Positions 16,067 through 24,280 are shown, counted from the first letter of the stretch. The stretch is 45,548 nucleotides of DNA from Paludibacteraceae bacterium (GCA_017527495.1 JAFXPY010000019.1:1-45548); one strand, 5' to 3'. Translations and numbers: made by a program. Notes: generated by a model from the sequence alone, not told the origin.

Positions 16067-17341
16067 TTATTTTATAGTCCACTGATGATGTTTTAGTGAG
16101 ATTGCCATGTCGTAGGCACTAAAACGCCCACTGCCAAAGAAGTCGCGCTCTGCAATGTCAAAAGTTGCAACTCCGACAATATGATCCATGACTGTTGTTC
16201 CCTGGCGCAACGAGATATTCACTTTGTATATTCCGGGTTTGATATTCAGTTGGTCAAGCATATTTACTTCTATGGTCGTTTCTCCACGTTCAATTTTCAA
16301 GAAACTACCAACATCTGCCGAATCAAACGCCATAACACGTACCTCATTAACATCAAACACCGCAATACGCATTGCAACTGACATTGCATCTTCGCTCTTT
16401 ACTTTGAATGTAAATTTGAGTTTGTCTTCAAAGAAATACGCATCTTTGACCATACCATGCTCGTCGGTTATGAAAAAGTCAGAAAAGCGTACACGCATTT
16501 TTCTGCGTTCTTCAGAATCGAAATCAAACACTCTGTCCAAATCAACAGCATTCGACTGACGATAGAGTTCAATGGCCGGTTCTGTTTCGCCAATAAATTT
16601 CACGCGACCGTTTTCAAGAATCACACACGACTTGCAGAGCGTACCTATACTTGCCATATTATGACTCACAAACAACACCGTGCGCCCTGTCCCCTGCGAA
16701 ATATCTTGCATCTTACCGATGGCCTTTTTCTGGAACTCGGCGTCTCCTACTGCCAACACTTCATCTACGACAAGTATTTCAGGGTCAAGATGAGCCGCCA
16801 CAGCAAAACCAAGACGCACCGTCATACCGCTTGAATAACGCTTCACAGGAGTGTCGAGATAGCGCTCACAACCACTGAAATCTACTATCTCATCCAACTT
16901 GCGCTTTATCTCACTCTTTGTCATACCCATTATGGCGCCATTCAAATAGATATTCTCTCGACCTGTCATCTCAGGGTGAAATCCTGTACCAACCTCAAGC
17001 AATGACGCAATTCTGCCGCGAGCACAAATCGTACCGAGCGTTGGTGCCGTAACCTTCGACAAGAGTTTGAGCAATGTTGATTTGCCGGCACCATTCTTGC
17101 CTATTATACCGACGACATCGCCTTGCTCTACCTTGAAATCAATATCCCGCAATGCCCAAACATACTCGGAATTACCTTTTGTAGCACGGTCGTTCTCTTC
17201 TCCTATCTTCAAATAAGGGTCTTCTTTTCCACGTATATTAACCGCCCAAAAACGCTGTAAATCATGACTTAATGTTCCTGTTGACACAAGACCTAAACGA
17301 TATTGTTTCGATACGTTGTTAAACTCTATTGCTGCTGACAT
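16067..17341 (-). CDS. wzt: Wzt-type ABC transporter ATP-binding protein (polysaccharide export), copy B
   Basis: The 424-residue first gene of the glycan operon. Walker A, signature and Walker B motifs match copy A almost residue for residue (GKNGAGKST, YSSGMTVRLGFAVAA, EILVVDEVLAVGD), and stretches of DNA are also the same, so the ATPase parts share a recent ancestor or exchange by gene conversion. The C-terminal domain (about 255-424) is different: strands such as VRFSDFFITDEHGMV and a long hydrophobic face. Two Wzt proteins with different glycan-reading domains could export two polymers, or one polymer with two ends. The promoter at 17376-17407 lies just upstream. Confidence 0.9.
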   Translation of the reverse strand: MSAAIEFNNVSKQYRLGLVSTGTLSHDLQRFWAVNIRGKEDPYLKIGEENDRATKGNSEYVWALRDIDFKVEQGDVVGIIGKNGAGKSTLLKLLSKVTAPTLGTICARGRIASLLEVGTGFHPEMTGRENIYLNGAIMGMTKSEIKRKLDEIVDFSGCERYLDTPVKRYSSGMTVRLGFAVAAHLDPEILVVDEVLAVGDAEFQKKAIGKMQDISQGTGRTVLFVSHNMASIGTLCKSCVILENGRVKFIGETEPAIELYRQSNAVDLDRVFDFDSEERRKMRVRFSDFFITDEHGMVKDAYFFEDKLKFTFKVKSEDAMSVAMRIAVFDVNEVRVMAFDSADVGSFLKIERGETTIEVNMLDQLNIKPGIYKVNISLRQGTTVMDHIVGVATFDIAERDFFGSGRFSAYDMAISLKHHQWTIK

Positions 17342-17375
17342 AAGTTATTCTTTTTTGTGCATTATTTCACTATTG

Positions 17376-17407
17376 CAAAGTTACAACTTTTTTGAGATAT
17401 TAACAAA
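17376..17407 (-). promoter_or_regulatory. Promoter of the nine-gene glycan operon
   Basis: On the minus strand, TTTG (17404-17407), a 20-base gap and TAACTTTG (17376-17383) give a full consensus match. The -7 element is about 35 bp upstream of wzt copy B. No invertible-promoter inverted repeats were seen around it, unlike many Bacteroides capsule loci. Confidence 0.85.
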
Positions 17408-17462
17408 AATTAGGTACAAAAAACAACACTTTAACAAAATTTGGTAGAAAATGCTACAAACT

Positions 17463-17494
17463 TTTGGCTTTTATTCTTTTTTTTTGTACTTTTG
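17463..17494 (+). promoter_or_regulatory. Divergent promoter for the 17590-18766 pair
   Basis: TTTG (17463-17466), 20 bases, TACTTTTG (17487-17494). It faces away from the glycan promoter, with about 55 bp between the two upstream elements. Transcripts would start just before the GTGAGAA-type repeat. Confidence 0.8.
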
Positions 17495-17503
17495 CAACGA
17501 AAT

Positions 17504-17586
17504 AGAGAAGTGAGAAATAGAAGTGAGAAGTGAGAAGTAAGAAGTGAGAAATTAGAAATTTAGAAATTTAGAAATTAGAAGTAAGA
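17504..17586 (+). repeat. Purine-rich simple repeat (GTGAGAA / TTAGAAA units) in a 5' leader
   Basis: About 80 bp of imperfect 7-8 bp units, first gagaagtgagaa-like, then ttagaaat-like, fills nearly all of the leader between the promoter and the ATG at 17590. Related GTGAGAA sequence occurs at 43128-43175. It is not coding. Confidence 0.75.
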
Positions 17587-17589
17587 TAT

Positions 17590-18018
17590 ATGAGTAAATT
17601 TTGGAAAATTTTTCTGCCCATATTGGCAGTTATTCTTTTGACCTTGTGCGGTTTGTTTTGGTTTAAATTTTATTTTGTGTTTGGCGAGAGTTGGACAGCC
17701 GGAACACTGAATTACATCACCAACAAAGGCTATATCTTCAAGACCTATGAGGGCAAACTAATTCAAGAAGGTTTCGGCAACACTAAATCAGCCTCTCAAA
17801 ACGGCAAAATGACCTCCAACGAGTTTGAATTTTCGGTTGAAGACGAGCATGTTGCAAGTCTGCTCGAACATAGTGCAGGCAAACATGTAGAAGTGCACTA
17901 CAAAGAATACAAAGGCGCACTTCCTTGGCGCGGAATGCAACGATATGTTGTTGATTCTGTTGCCAATGTGGCTGAGCCGACTATTTCGCCTTCAAATATT
18001 CCATCAGTTGTGTATTGA
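17590..18018 (+). CDS. Conserved membrane-anchored protein upstream of coaX
   Basis: A 142-residue protein with one N-terminal membrane helix (IFLPILAVILLTLCGLFWFK) and a soluble domain with WTAGTLNYITNKGYIFKTYEG and, later, HVEVHYKEYKGALPWRGM. This pattern is common in Bacteroidales and is sometimes annotated as 6-phosphogluconate dehydrogenase, which its size and sequence do not support. Function is unknown. The stop is one base before the coaX ATG, so the two are probably co-translated. Confidence 0.7.
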   Translation: MSKFWKIFLPILAVILLTLCGLFWFKFYFVFGESWTAGTLNYITNKGYIFKTYEGKLIQEGFGNTKSASQNGKMTSNEFEFSVEDEHVASLLEHSAGKHVEVHYKEYKGALPWRGMQRYVVDSVANVAEPTISPSNIPSVVY

Positions 18019-18019
18019 C

Positions 18020-18766
18020 ATGGGGTTCAATCTCTGCATCGACCAGGGTAATAGTCGCACCAAAATAGCCGTATTCAACCCTGAAGGGGAGATTATGGAT
18101 TGTTGGCTCTATCGTTCGCAAGAATTTCGTGCTAACGATATAGACAAGTTTTTTGCCGCCTATCCTCAAATTGAGTCAAGTATTATTTCGTCGGTGATAA
18201 ACATAGAACCAGCCATTGTCAATACTCTGAACAAGAAGAGCAAAAAATTTGTTCTTTTCGACCACAACACCCCTGTCCCTATTGAAAAACATTACGCCCC
18301 TACTCTCGGTCAAGATCGTCTTGCCGCAGCCGTTGGCGCAAGTCAGCTCTACCCGGACTCCAATCTGCTTGTCATCGATTCCGGAACGGCAATAACATAC
18401 GACTTCGTAAGTGCGGAGAAAGGTTTTATGGGCGGCAATATAGCTCCCGGACTAAAAATGCGACTCAAAGCACTGCGCTATTTCACCGGCAAACTACCCA
18501 AAGTGGAAACGACACAAAAACAAATTGTTCCGCTTTTTGCCGACAACACCAAAGACGCCATGATAGCAGGTGCAGTGAATGGTATATGCTTCGAAATAGA
18601 AGGTTACATCAAAGAATTAAGTCAGAAAGTAGATGATTTGAAAGTTATAATCACAGGAGGCAACGCGACAACATATCATCACAAGCTAAACAGTGATACA
18701 ATTTTTCAGAAGAATTTGGTGCTTTTAGGGCTTAACACCATACTAAATTACAACAAAAATAGTTAA
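18020..18766 (+). CDS. coaX: Type III pantothenate kinase
   Basis: The first enzyme of coenzyme A synthesis (pantothenate to 4'-phosphopantothenate). The start at 18020 is chosen because it gives the family N-terminus MGFNLCIDQGNSRTKIAVF, with the phosphate-binding D-x-GN-x-x-x-K motif. A longer frame would run through the preceding gene. Further motifs are TLGQDRLAAAVGA, the second phosphate loop VIDSGTAITYDFV, and GGNIAPGL. The length, 248 residues, is normal. It is transcribed with the preceding membrane protein from the promoter at 17463-17494. Confidence 0.93.
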   Translation: MGFNLCIDQGNSRTKIAVFNPEGEIMDCWLYRSQEFRANDIDKFFAAYPQIESSIISSVINIEPAIVNTLNKKSKKFVLFDHNTPVPIEKHYAPTLGQDRLAAAVGASQLYPDSNLLVIDSGTAITYDFVSAEKGFMGGNIAPGLKMRLKALRYFTGKLPKVETTQKQIVPLFADNTKDAMIAGAVNGICFEIEGYIKELSQKVDDLKVIITGGNATTYHHKLNSDTIFQKNLVLLGLNTILNYNKNS

Positions 18767-18825
18767 AAATGCATTTTTTGCAAAAAAAAGTTAAAAAAAA
18801 TATACAATATATCAAAAAAATATTG

Positions 18826-18833
18826 TAATTTTG
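18826..18833 (+). promoter_or_regulatory. -7 promoter element for the Ala/Glu-rich lipoprotein
   Basis: TAATTTTG lies 58 bp before the ATG at 18892. No good TTTG is found at the usual distance upstream. The 16 bases in front of and entering it (atcaaaaaaatattgta) recur exactly at the promoter at 19268. Confidence 0.6.
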
Positions 18834-18891
18834 TGCCGATTTTGGCTTTTGAACCAAAAAGAACTAATTATTAATATTAATTTTTAGAAAA

Positions 18892-19161
18892 ATGAAAAAG
18901 GTATTATTTATTTTTGCTGCAGCTCTTGCAATGGTAGCTTGCGGTAACAAAGCAGCTCAAGAAGAGGGCGCTAAAGAGTGTGATTCAACAAAGCAAGAAT
19001 GCTGCCAAAAAGCTGAAGAAGCTGCAGCTCCTGCTGCTGAAGCTGAGGCTGAAGCTGCTACACTTGCTGACACAATCAAAGCTGCCGGCGAAGAAGTTGC
19101 TGAAGCTGTTGAGGCAACACAAGAAGCTGCTGCTACAGTTGCTGACGCTTTACAAAAATAA
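18892..19161 (+). CDS. Small Ala/Glu-rich lipoprotein
   Basis: The 89-residue product has a lipoprotein signal (FIFAAALAMVACG, Cys about 17) and a mature part of about 70 residues dominated by Ala and Glu (KAEEAAAPAAEAEAEAATLA), with a Cys pair (ECDSTKQECCQK) near its start. It should form a helix on the membrane surface. It has its own promoter and terminator and is short and simple in composition, as abundant envelope lipoproteins often are. No named family is recognised. Confidence 0.7.
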   Translation: MKKVLFIFAAALAMVACGNKAAQEEGAKECDSTKQECCQKAEEAAAPAAEAEAEAATLADTIKAAGEEVAEAVEATQEAAATVADALQK

Positions 19162-19186
19162 TTTTGATTTTTGTAATTGCTCGAGT

Positions 19187-19220
19187 AATGGTGTGTTTTT
19201 TATGACGCACCATTTTTTTT
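19187..19220 (+). terminator. Rho-independent terminator
   Basis: A 9-bp stem (aatggtgtg with cgcaccatt, one wobble pair) with an A/T loop is followed by a run of eight T. It lies 26 bp after the stop of the lipoprotein gene. Confidence 0.85.
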
Positions 19221-19267
19221 GTGCAAAAATATGCAAAAAATATACACCGAAAATCAAAAAAATATTG

Positions 19268-19275
19268 TATCTTTG
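19268..19275 (+). promoter_or_regulatory. -7 promoter element for the carboxyltransferase gene
   Basis: TATCTTTG lies 42 bp before the ATG at 19317. Its upstream flank is almost the same as that of the promoter at 18826, which suggests a shared origin or shared control. The -33 region is weak. Confidence 0.7.
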
Positions 19276-19316
19276 CAAAACAATGAAAAAAAGTGAAAAT
19301 TAAAACAACAAAATAG

Positions 19317-21305
19317 ATGAAAAGAGAAATTCAATTTAGCCTCGTGTATCGCGACATGTGGCAGAGTAGCGGCAAATATGTTCCGCGCAAAGACCAATTA
19401 GCACAAGTAGCACCTGTGATTATCGACATGGGATGTTTTGCCCGCGTTGAAACTAATGGCGGTGCAAGCGAACAAGTCAATCTCCTTTACGGCGAAAATC
19501 CGAACAAAGCAGTACGCACCTTCACCAAACCATTCAACGAGGCCGGCATCAAGACCCACATGCTCGACCGCGGTCTGAACGCATTGCGTATGAACCCTGT
19601 TCCGGCTGATGTGCGCAAGCTGATGTACAAGGTAAAACACGCACAAGGCGTTGATATTACACGTATATTCTGCGGTCTGAACGACCCACGCAATATCATT
19701 CCGTCAATCAAATGGGCGAAGGAAGCAGGTATGACGGCTCAGGCAACTATGTGCATAACATATAGTCCTGTTCATACGCGCGAATACTACATCAATCTTG
19801 CCGAGATACTGATAGAGAACGGAGCGCAAGAGATATGCTTGAAAGATATGGCAGGTATCGGTCGTCCTGCAATGTTGGGCGATATTGTGCGTGCTATCAA
19901 AGAGAAGCATCCTGACATTATTATACAATACCACGGTCATACCGGTCCGGGCTTCTCTGTTGCAAGTATGCTCGAAGTAGCCAAAGCAGGCGGCGACGTG
20001 TTTGACGTAGCTATTGAGCCGCTGTCATGGGGTATGGTACACCCTGACGTGATTACTATACAAGCCATGATGCGTGACGCAGGTTTCTCGGTGCCTGACA
20101 TCAACATGAAAGCCTATATGGAGGCTCGCCGACTGACACAGTCGTTTATTGACGATTTCCTTGGCTACTGGATTGACCCACGTAACTCAAAGATGACCTC
20201 TTTGTTGGTAGGTTGCGGTCTGCCGGGCGGTATGATGGGTTCATTGATGGCCGACCTCAAAGGCATACATGCAGCCATCAACAGCAACAACAAAAAAGCA
20301 GGGCGGCCGGAATTGTCGGAAGACGAACTGCTTGTAGAATTGTTTGAAGAAGTGCAACGTATATGGCCTATGTTGGGAACTCCATGTTTGGTAACGCCAT
20401 TCAGTCAGTATGTGAAAAATGCCGCATTGATGAACTTGTTCAGTAAGTCAATGGACGAAAAACCATTCAGTCGTATGGACCCAGCCATGTGGGGCATGAT
20501 ACTCGGCAAATCAGGCAAACTGCCGGGACAATTGGCACCTGAAATCGTCGAACTTGCCAAAGAGAAAGGCTTTGAGTTCTATACCGATGACCCACAAGCG
20601 TTATATCCTGACGTACTGCCTGACTATATCAAGCAGATGGAAGAACTCGGCTGGGAACGCGGACAGGACGACGAAGAGTTGTTTGAGTTTGCGATGCACG
20701 AGAAGCAATATCGTGAATACAAGTCAGGTCAAGCCAAAGAGCAGTTCAACAAAGACCTTGCAGAGCGTATTCAGAAAGCGGCACAAGGCACTGCCGGTAG
20801 TGGTGTAAAAGTTGATTTGCAAGAGATATTGCGTGCCAAACGCGAGCAGATGTTCCCTGACGCACAAGCTATAACAGCATCAGCCGGTGGCCGCGTGATG
20901 TGGGAATTAGACTACAACGAGACCTCTCTTCCGCCGATGAACGGCAAACGTTATTTGCAAGGACAACAACTCGTTGCACTGCAGACAGCCCACGGCATTG
21001 AAAGTATTGTGGCACCATATAATCTCGAAGTTGTTGCCACAGAGAAGCAACAAGGTGCAGTCGTTGCGAAAGGTGATGTGCTTTGCTATGTTGAGCCTAT
21101 TGACATAGTTGAGGAAACGGTCAATGCGGTTAAGGAAGGGGTAAAAGCAGCGAAGAAAGTGGTTAATGCAGTAGCCGAAGCTATCAAAGATGCGATAGAC
21201 AATGGCGACGAATCAGCAGAAACCGCTGCTCACACTGCCGAAGCGCAACCCAAGACCACAGCAAAGCAGAGCAACTGGAAGTTCACCCGACCGGCTAAGA
21301 GATAA
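19317..21305 (+). CDS. Carboxyltransferase of the oxaloacetate decarboxylase alpha / pyruvate carboxylase B type, with a degenerate biotinyl-like end
   Basis: The 662-residue cytosolic enzyme has an N-terminal TIM-barrel carboxyltransferase: SLVYRDMWQS (metal Asp about 13), CLKDMAGIG (Lys about 176) and the metal-binding YHGHTGPG (His about 206 and 208). The middle and later parts (LLVGCGLPGGMMGSLMADL, TPFSQYVKNAALMN) match the PycB/OadA conserved domain. Residues 560-605 look like a biotinyl domain (ESIVAPYNLEVVATEKQQGA, VVAKGDVLCYVEP), but the AMKM box is missing, with VEPIDIV in its place. Biotin is therefore probably on a separate carrier. A Lys/Ala-rich helical tail follows. The reaction is probably pyruvate/oxaloacetate or methylmalonyl-type carboxyl transfer; the substrate is not settled by sequence. 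Confidence 0.8.
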   Translation: MKREIQFSLVYRDMWQSSGKYVPRKDQLAQVAPVIIDMGCFARVETNGGASEQVNLLYGENPNKAVRTFTKPFNEAGIKTHMLDRGLNALRMNPVPADVRKLMYKVKHAQGVDITRIFCGLNDPRNIIPSIKWAKEAGMTAQATMCITYSPVHTREYYINLAEILIENGAQEICLKDMAGIGRPAMLGDIVRAIKEKHPDIIIQYHGHTGPGFSVASMLEVAKAGGDVFDVAIEPLSWGMVHPDVITIQAMMRDAGFSVPDINMKAYMEARRLTQSFIDDFLGYWIDPRNSKMTSLLVGCGLPGGMMGSLMADLKGIHAAINSNNKKAGRPELSEDELLVELFEEVQRIWPMLGTPCLVTPFSQYVKNAALMNLFSKSMDEKPFSRMDPAMWGMILGKSGKLPGQLAPEIVELAKEKGFEFYTDDPQALYPDVLPDYIKQMEELGWERGQDDEELFEFAMHEKQYREYKSGQAKEQFNKDLAERIQKAAQGTAGSGVKVDLQEILRAKREQMFPDAQAITASAGGRVMWELDYNETSLPPMNGKRYLQGQQLVALQTAHGIESIVAPYNLEVVATEKQQGAVVAKGDVLCYVEPIDIVEETVNAVKEGVKAAKKVVNAVAEAIKDAIDNGDESAETAAHTAEAQPKTTAKQSNWKFTRPAKR

Positions 21306-21419
21306 TATATATCAATAAATCAACGATATACATTATATGGATGGATTTAACAAAAGTACACAGCAAGAACAAATCAACTAAAGTTGCAAAATAAGAACCA
21401 AACCTAAAAAAGATAAATA

Positions 21420-22157
21420 ATGAAAACAAGATTTTTTTTATTTGCAGCACTACTGTTGACAAGTTTTGCCATTAAGGCGCAGATGTTTACCGCAATAAAT
21501 TTGATGACACCTCATTACTATCCAGGCGAAATATATTTTACGGATGGTCATCATGAAGAGTTTGCAGAAATTGAGTTGCCGCAATCGGGCAAAAGCAAAC
21601 TTGGTGTCAAGAAGAATGTTGACGATAAGAAATATACCGATATTATGGCAATAGACATTATCGGTATCAGAATCTGGCATAAGGACTTTCCTGACAAGCC
21701 ACACACTCTTTATTACGTTCATGCTAAGAAAACGATGATGCAAAGCGAACATCAGTGGGGTTATCCTGTTGTGGGTAGCGCATGGGGAGTTGTTTTTCAA
21801 TGTGAAAAATACTACCAGATAGACATGAAGACCGGAGAGATGGATATTGTAAAGTTTGTAGGAGGAACCAGTCCAGATACGCCAACCATTTATTACTTGG
21901 TACGGAAAGAATGGGAATTGGCTGAATTAGTGCTGTGGAATGGCAGCTTCAATTACATAAAAAATAAAGTAGCCGGGTTGTTTGCAGAAAATAAAGATAT
22001 TGCAACGGCAATAAAGAAAGGCAAACTCAAAGGTTCTGACATGCAGTATATATTGGATGAGATGGCTGGTGGAAAGAAAGCTGCAGAACCGATTATGATT
22101 ATTCCAGAGGTTAAAACAGATTCAGTCACAAATGGCGTAGTCGGCGATGACGAATAA
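21420..22157 (+). CDS. Secreted protein of unknown function
   Basis: A 245-residue protein with a cleavable signal peptide (LFAALLLTSFAIKAQ, cleavage likely after AQ). The mature part has a strand-rich domain (about 35-150: GEIYFTDGHHEEFAEIELP, HTLYYVHAKKTMM) and a helical C-terminus. It looks like a periplasmic or surface protein. The next gene, 11 bp downstream, encodes a secreted protease, so the two may work together, for example as protease and partner. I do not recognise the family. Confidence 0.6.
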   Translation: MKTRFFLFAALLLTSFAIKAQMFTAINLMTPHYYPGEIYFTDGHHEEFAEIELPQSGKSKLGVKKNVDDKKYTDIMAIDIIGIRIWHKDFPDKPHTLYYVHAKKTMMQSEHQWGYPVVGSAWGVVFQCEKYYQIDMKTGEMDIVKFVGGTSPDTPTIYYLVRKEWELAELVLWNGSFNYIKNKVAGLFAENKDIATAIKKGKLKGSDMQYILDEMAGGKKAAEPIMIIPEVKTDSVTNGVVGDDE

Positions 22158-22168
22158 CTAACAAGACA

Positions 22169-23659
22169 ATGAAACGTATAATATTTGCAGTCTTTTTGCT
22201 CTGTTGCGGGCAGATAATTTTGGCGCAAGGTCTGCGCCATAGTGTTTGTATTGTGAAACCAATATATGATGAGACCGACAAGAGTCTGTTTGCAGATTAT
22301 GGCTTGTACACCGCTCGTGCGGGGTTTAGGGATGCTGCTCAGACGCTGACTTCATACAAAAGCGATGATTTATTCGGCTCAGGTGTCGTCGTGGCTCAAG
22401 GCGGAAAGAAATATGTGGTGACGAACCTGCATATCGTGGGATATGCAAAAACAACAAATGTCATTTTTCAACTGCATGACAAGACGCTTAACTTTACAGC
22501 GTGTCCTGTGGTTCATGTTGATTCAAAAGCCGATTTGGCAGCAATTGAATTGCCTGAAACAGACGAAGTGTTCCCTTTGCCGATTTTCGAAGGCGAGATA
22601 GTTGATGACATGTCTATTGTGGCAGCAGGTTTTCCAGAACTCGCAGGCAGGTCTTCGTGGCAAATGACAAGAGGCAGCATATCAAATGCAAGAGTTGATA
22701 TTGATACTAACACCAAACGAACTATTCAGCATACTGCTGCCATCGACCCCGGTAGCAGTGGTGGTCCGTTGCTGTACAAAAACGAAGAAAACAAATATAC
22801 GATTCTGGGTATCAATACTTGGAAAGCATTCTATCGCGATGGTGTGGGACTGGCTATAGGAAAAGAAGACATCGAAGCTTTTATGTCAGCTGTTGATAAG
22901 ACAGATTACACCGAAAGCCGCGACATCTCACCTGTACGTACGCTCTCAGGCGAGCAGTGGCTCTATGTCTTCCGTCAAATGCCTGACTCCATACAAAAAC
23001 AAATAAAAGATGAAAAACTGCGTTTGCCCTTAGATCCTGTCCTGCATACTATAACTCTGCGAGATAGTATTGTCGGCTTAGATGCAAAAAAAGCCAAACA
23101 TTATGAACTGAAGGCTTCGCATATCATCAATGACTTAGACCATAGAAAGCATGTCCGGCTCGTTTACGACAACTATTTAGGCAGCAATCAGCAGGCTGTA
23201 CTGCAATTCGGTTATGATTGGTTGGGATTTTTGGAAACAGGTGTACAGATTTCCGCTCTCTTTATGGAAGCAATGACTGAAGATAGGACATTTGGTACAC
23301 AATTAGGTTATAAAACGTGCGTTGGCGCCATATTTGGACTTTACGCAGGCGGTCAATTGCCTATTAACGTCGGCAAGTTCTTGTTAGTACCGCGTATCAC
23401 CCAAAGCGCAGGCGTAGGCCCTATGAAGACCGGCAATGTCAATGGTGGTTTCTCTATTCTTGCAGATACTCGTATAGGACTTGACTGGCGAATTCCATTT
23501 AATCCTTGTGATTTGGTTCTTGGAGTCCATTATGACATGAATTGGCTATGGTCACCTGACAAGATGAATTTAAAGGTATATAAACCCCAAAGCAATAAAG
23601 ATATGCTTAACCAATATCTGCAACATGGTATAGGCGTAACCATTGGGATGGCATGGTAG
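22169..23659 (+). CDS. Secreted trypsin-like serine protease with a C-terminal beta-barrel-like domain
   Basis: The 496-residue product has a signal peptide (IIFAVFLLCCGQIILAQ). Residues 60-235 form a trypsin-like domain with the catalytic triad visible: His in VVTNLHIVG (about 88), Asp in SKADLAAIEL (about 122), and Ser in DPGSSGGPLL (about 197). The last 170 residues alternate hydrophobic and polar residues with many Gly and aromatic residues (TFGTQLGYKTCVGAIFGLYA, GVHYDMNWLW) and end in Trp, the pattern of an outer-membrane barrel. It could present a protease at the cell surface. The barrel is inferred from pattern only. Confidence 0.75.
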   Translation: MKRIIFAVFLLCCGQIILAQGLRHSVCIVKPIYDETDKSLFADYGLYTARAGFRDAAQTLTSYKSDDLFGSGVVVAQGGKKYVVTNLHIVGYAKTTNVIFQLHDKTLNFTACPVVHVDSKADLAAIELPETDEVFPLPIFEGEIVDDMSIVAAGFPELAGRSSWQMTRGSISNARVDIDTNTKRTIQHTAAIDPGSSGGPLLYKNEENKYTILGINTWKAFYRDGVGLAIGKEDIEAFMSAVDKTDYTESRDISPVRTLSGEQWLYVFRQMPDSIQKQIKDEKLRLPLDPVLHTITLRDSIVGLDAKKAKHYELKASHIINDLDHRKHVRLVYDNYLGSNQQAVLQFGYDWLGFLETGVQISALFMEAMTEDRTFGTQLGYKTCVGAIFGLYAGGQLPINVGKFLLVPRITQSAGVGPMKTGNVNGGFSILADTRIGLDWRIPFNPCDLVLGVHYDMNWLWSPDKMNLKVYKPQSNKDMLNQYLQHGIGVTIGMAW

Positions 23660-24009
23660 AATATTCTGGGAGAACTCACCTCCTCGCAAAATTCAGGTAT
23701 ATTTTAAGGCAGACAAAATGTTGAAAGAGAAACGCTTTGTGCAATATTATTTTTTCACAATCCGTGGACTATCGCCTAATACTCCTTATTATTTCACGCG
23801 CATGGCTTATTCCGGCTCGGCGGTTATTGAGGAAGAGCATGGCTCATTTGTTACTCAGCAAGCATCTGCAATCAATCACCAATACGGCGGAAGACAATAG
23901 ACCTTCATCATATACTAAATATATAAATGATGGTCATCTGATAATTGAAACTATCAACGGTGAACGATATGATTCTAACGGCAGGAAAATAAATGAGGTC
24001 GGAATGTAA
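23660..24009 (+). pseudogene. Frameshifted remnant of a secreted protein with a fibronectin-like segment and C-terminal sorting-type tail
   Basis: Two adjacent reading frames together look like the end of one protein. The first (through about 23900) carries a fibronectin-type-III-like strand pattern (FTIRGLSPNTPYYFTRMAYS, then HGSFVTQQ) and ends in TAG. The second, one frame over, continues NTAEDNRPSSYTKY and then DGHLIIETINGERYDSNGRK, which resembles the C-terminal tails of secreted Bacteroidales proteins. The shift falls near 23870-23900. No signal peptide or start is visible, and the 5' part overlaps the end of the protease gene, so the gene is broken at both ends. Confidence 0.65.
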
Positions 24010-24037
24010 TGCCGACTGAAGGGACGGAGAAAGGAAA

Positions 24038-24056
24038 CGGCAAATCTGATTTGCCG
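24038..24056. other. Short inverted repeat after the remnant
   Basis: An 8-bp stem (cggcaaat / atttgccg) with loop ctg lies 29 bp after the remnant's stop. No T-run follows. It may be a weak terminator. The rest of the spacer up to the serC promoter (24057-24210) shows nothing that I can name. Confidence 0.45.
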
Positions 24057-24210
24057 TGAAAGGAAGAAAGGACGTGAGTTATGTGCAATTATGCCGCTGC
24101 GGATACATGCGCAACCACACGATTTGCTTGTACTATCACTATCCTACCTAATCTCTCCACCAACATATCTTACCTATTTACCCACTAAATCAAAAATAAT
24201 TGCGTCTTGC

Positions 24211-24242
24211 TTTGACTTTTTCATAGTTTTTTTGTATCTTTG
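24211..24242 (+). promoter_or_regulatory. Promoter of the serC operon
   Basis: TTTG (24211-24214), 20 bases, TATCTTTG (24235-24242): a full consensus match, 38 bp before the serC ATG. Confidence 0.85.
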
Positions 24243-24280
24243 CACGTTGTAAATTTACATAATGAAAATATAAGTATATC

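Noticed and set aside
17342-17503. Invertible promoter for the glycan operon
   Set aside because: No inverted repeats flank the promoter and no invertase gene is near.
17590-18018. 6-phosphogluconate dehydrogenase
   Set aside because: This name is sometimes given to the family in databases, but the 142-residue membrane-anchored protein has no NADP-binding motif.
23737-24009. Independent small gene with an ATG at 23737
   Set aside because: Its first part is out of frame over a fibronectin-like segment, and only the last part is meaningful, so it is better read as half of a frameshifted remnant.
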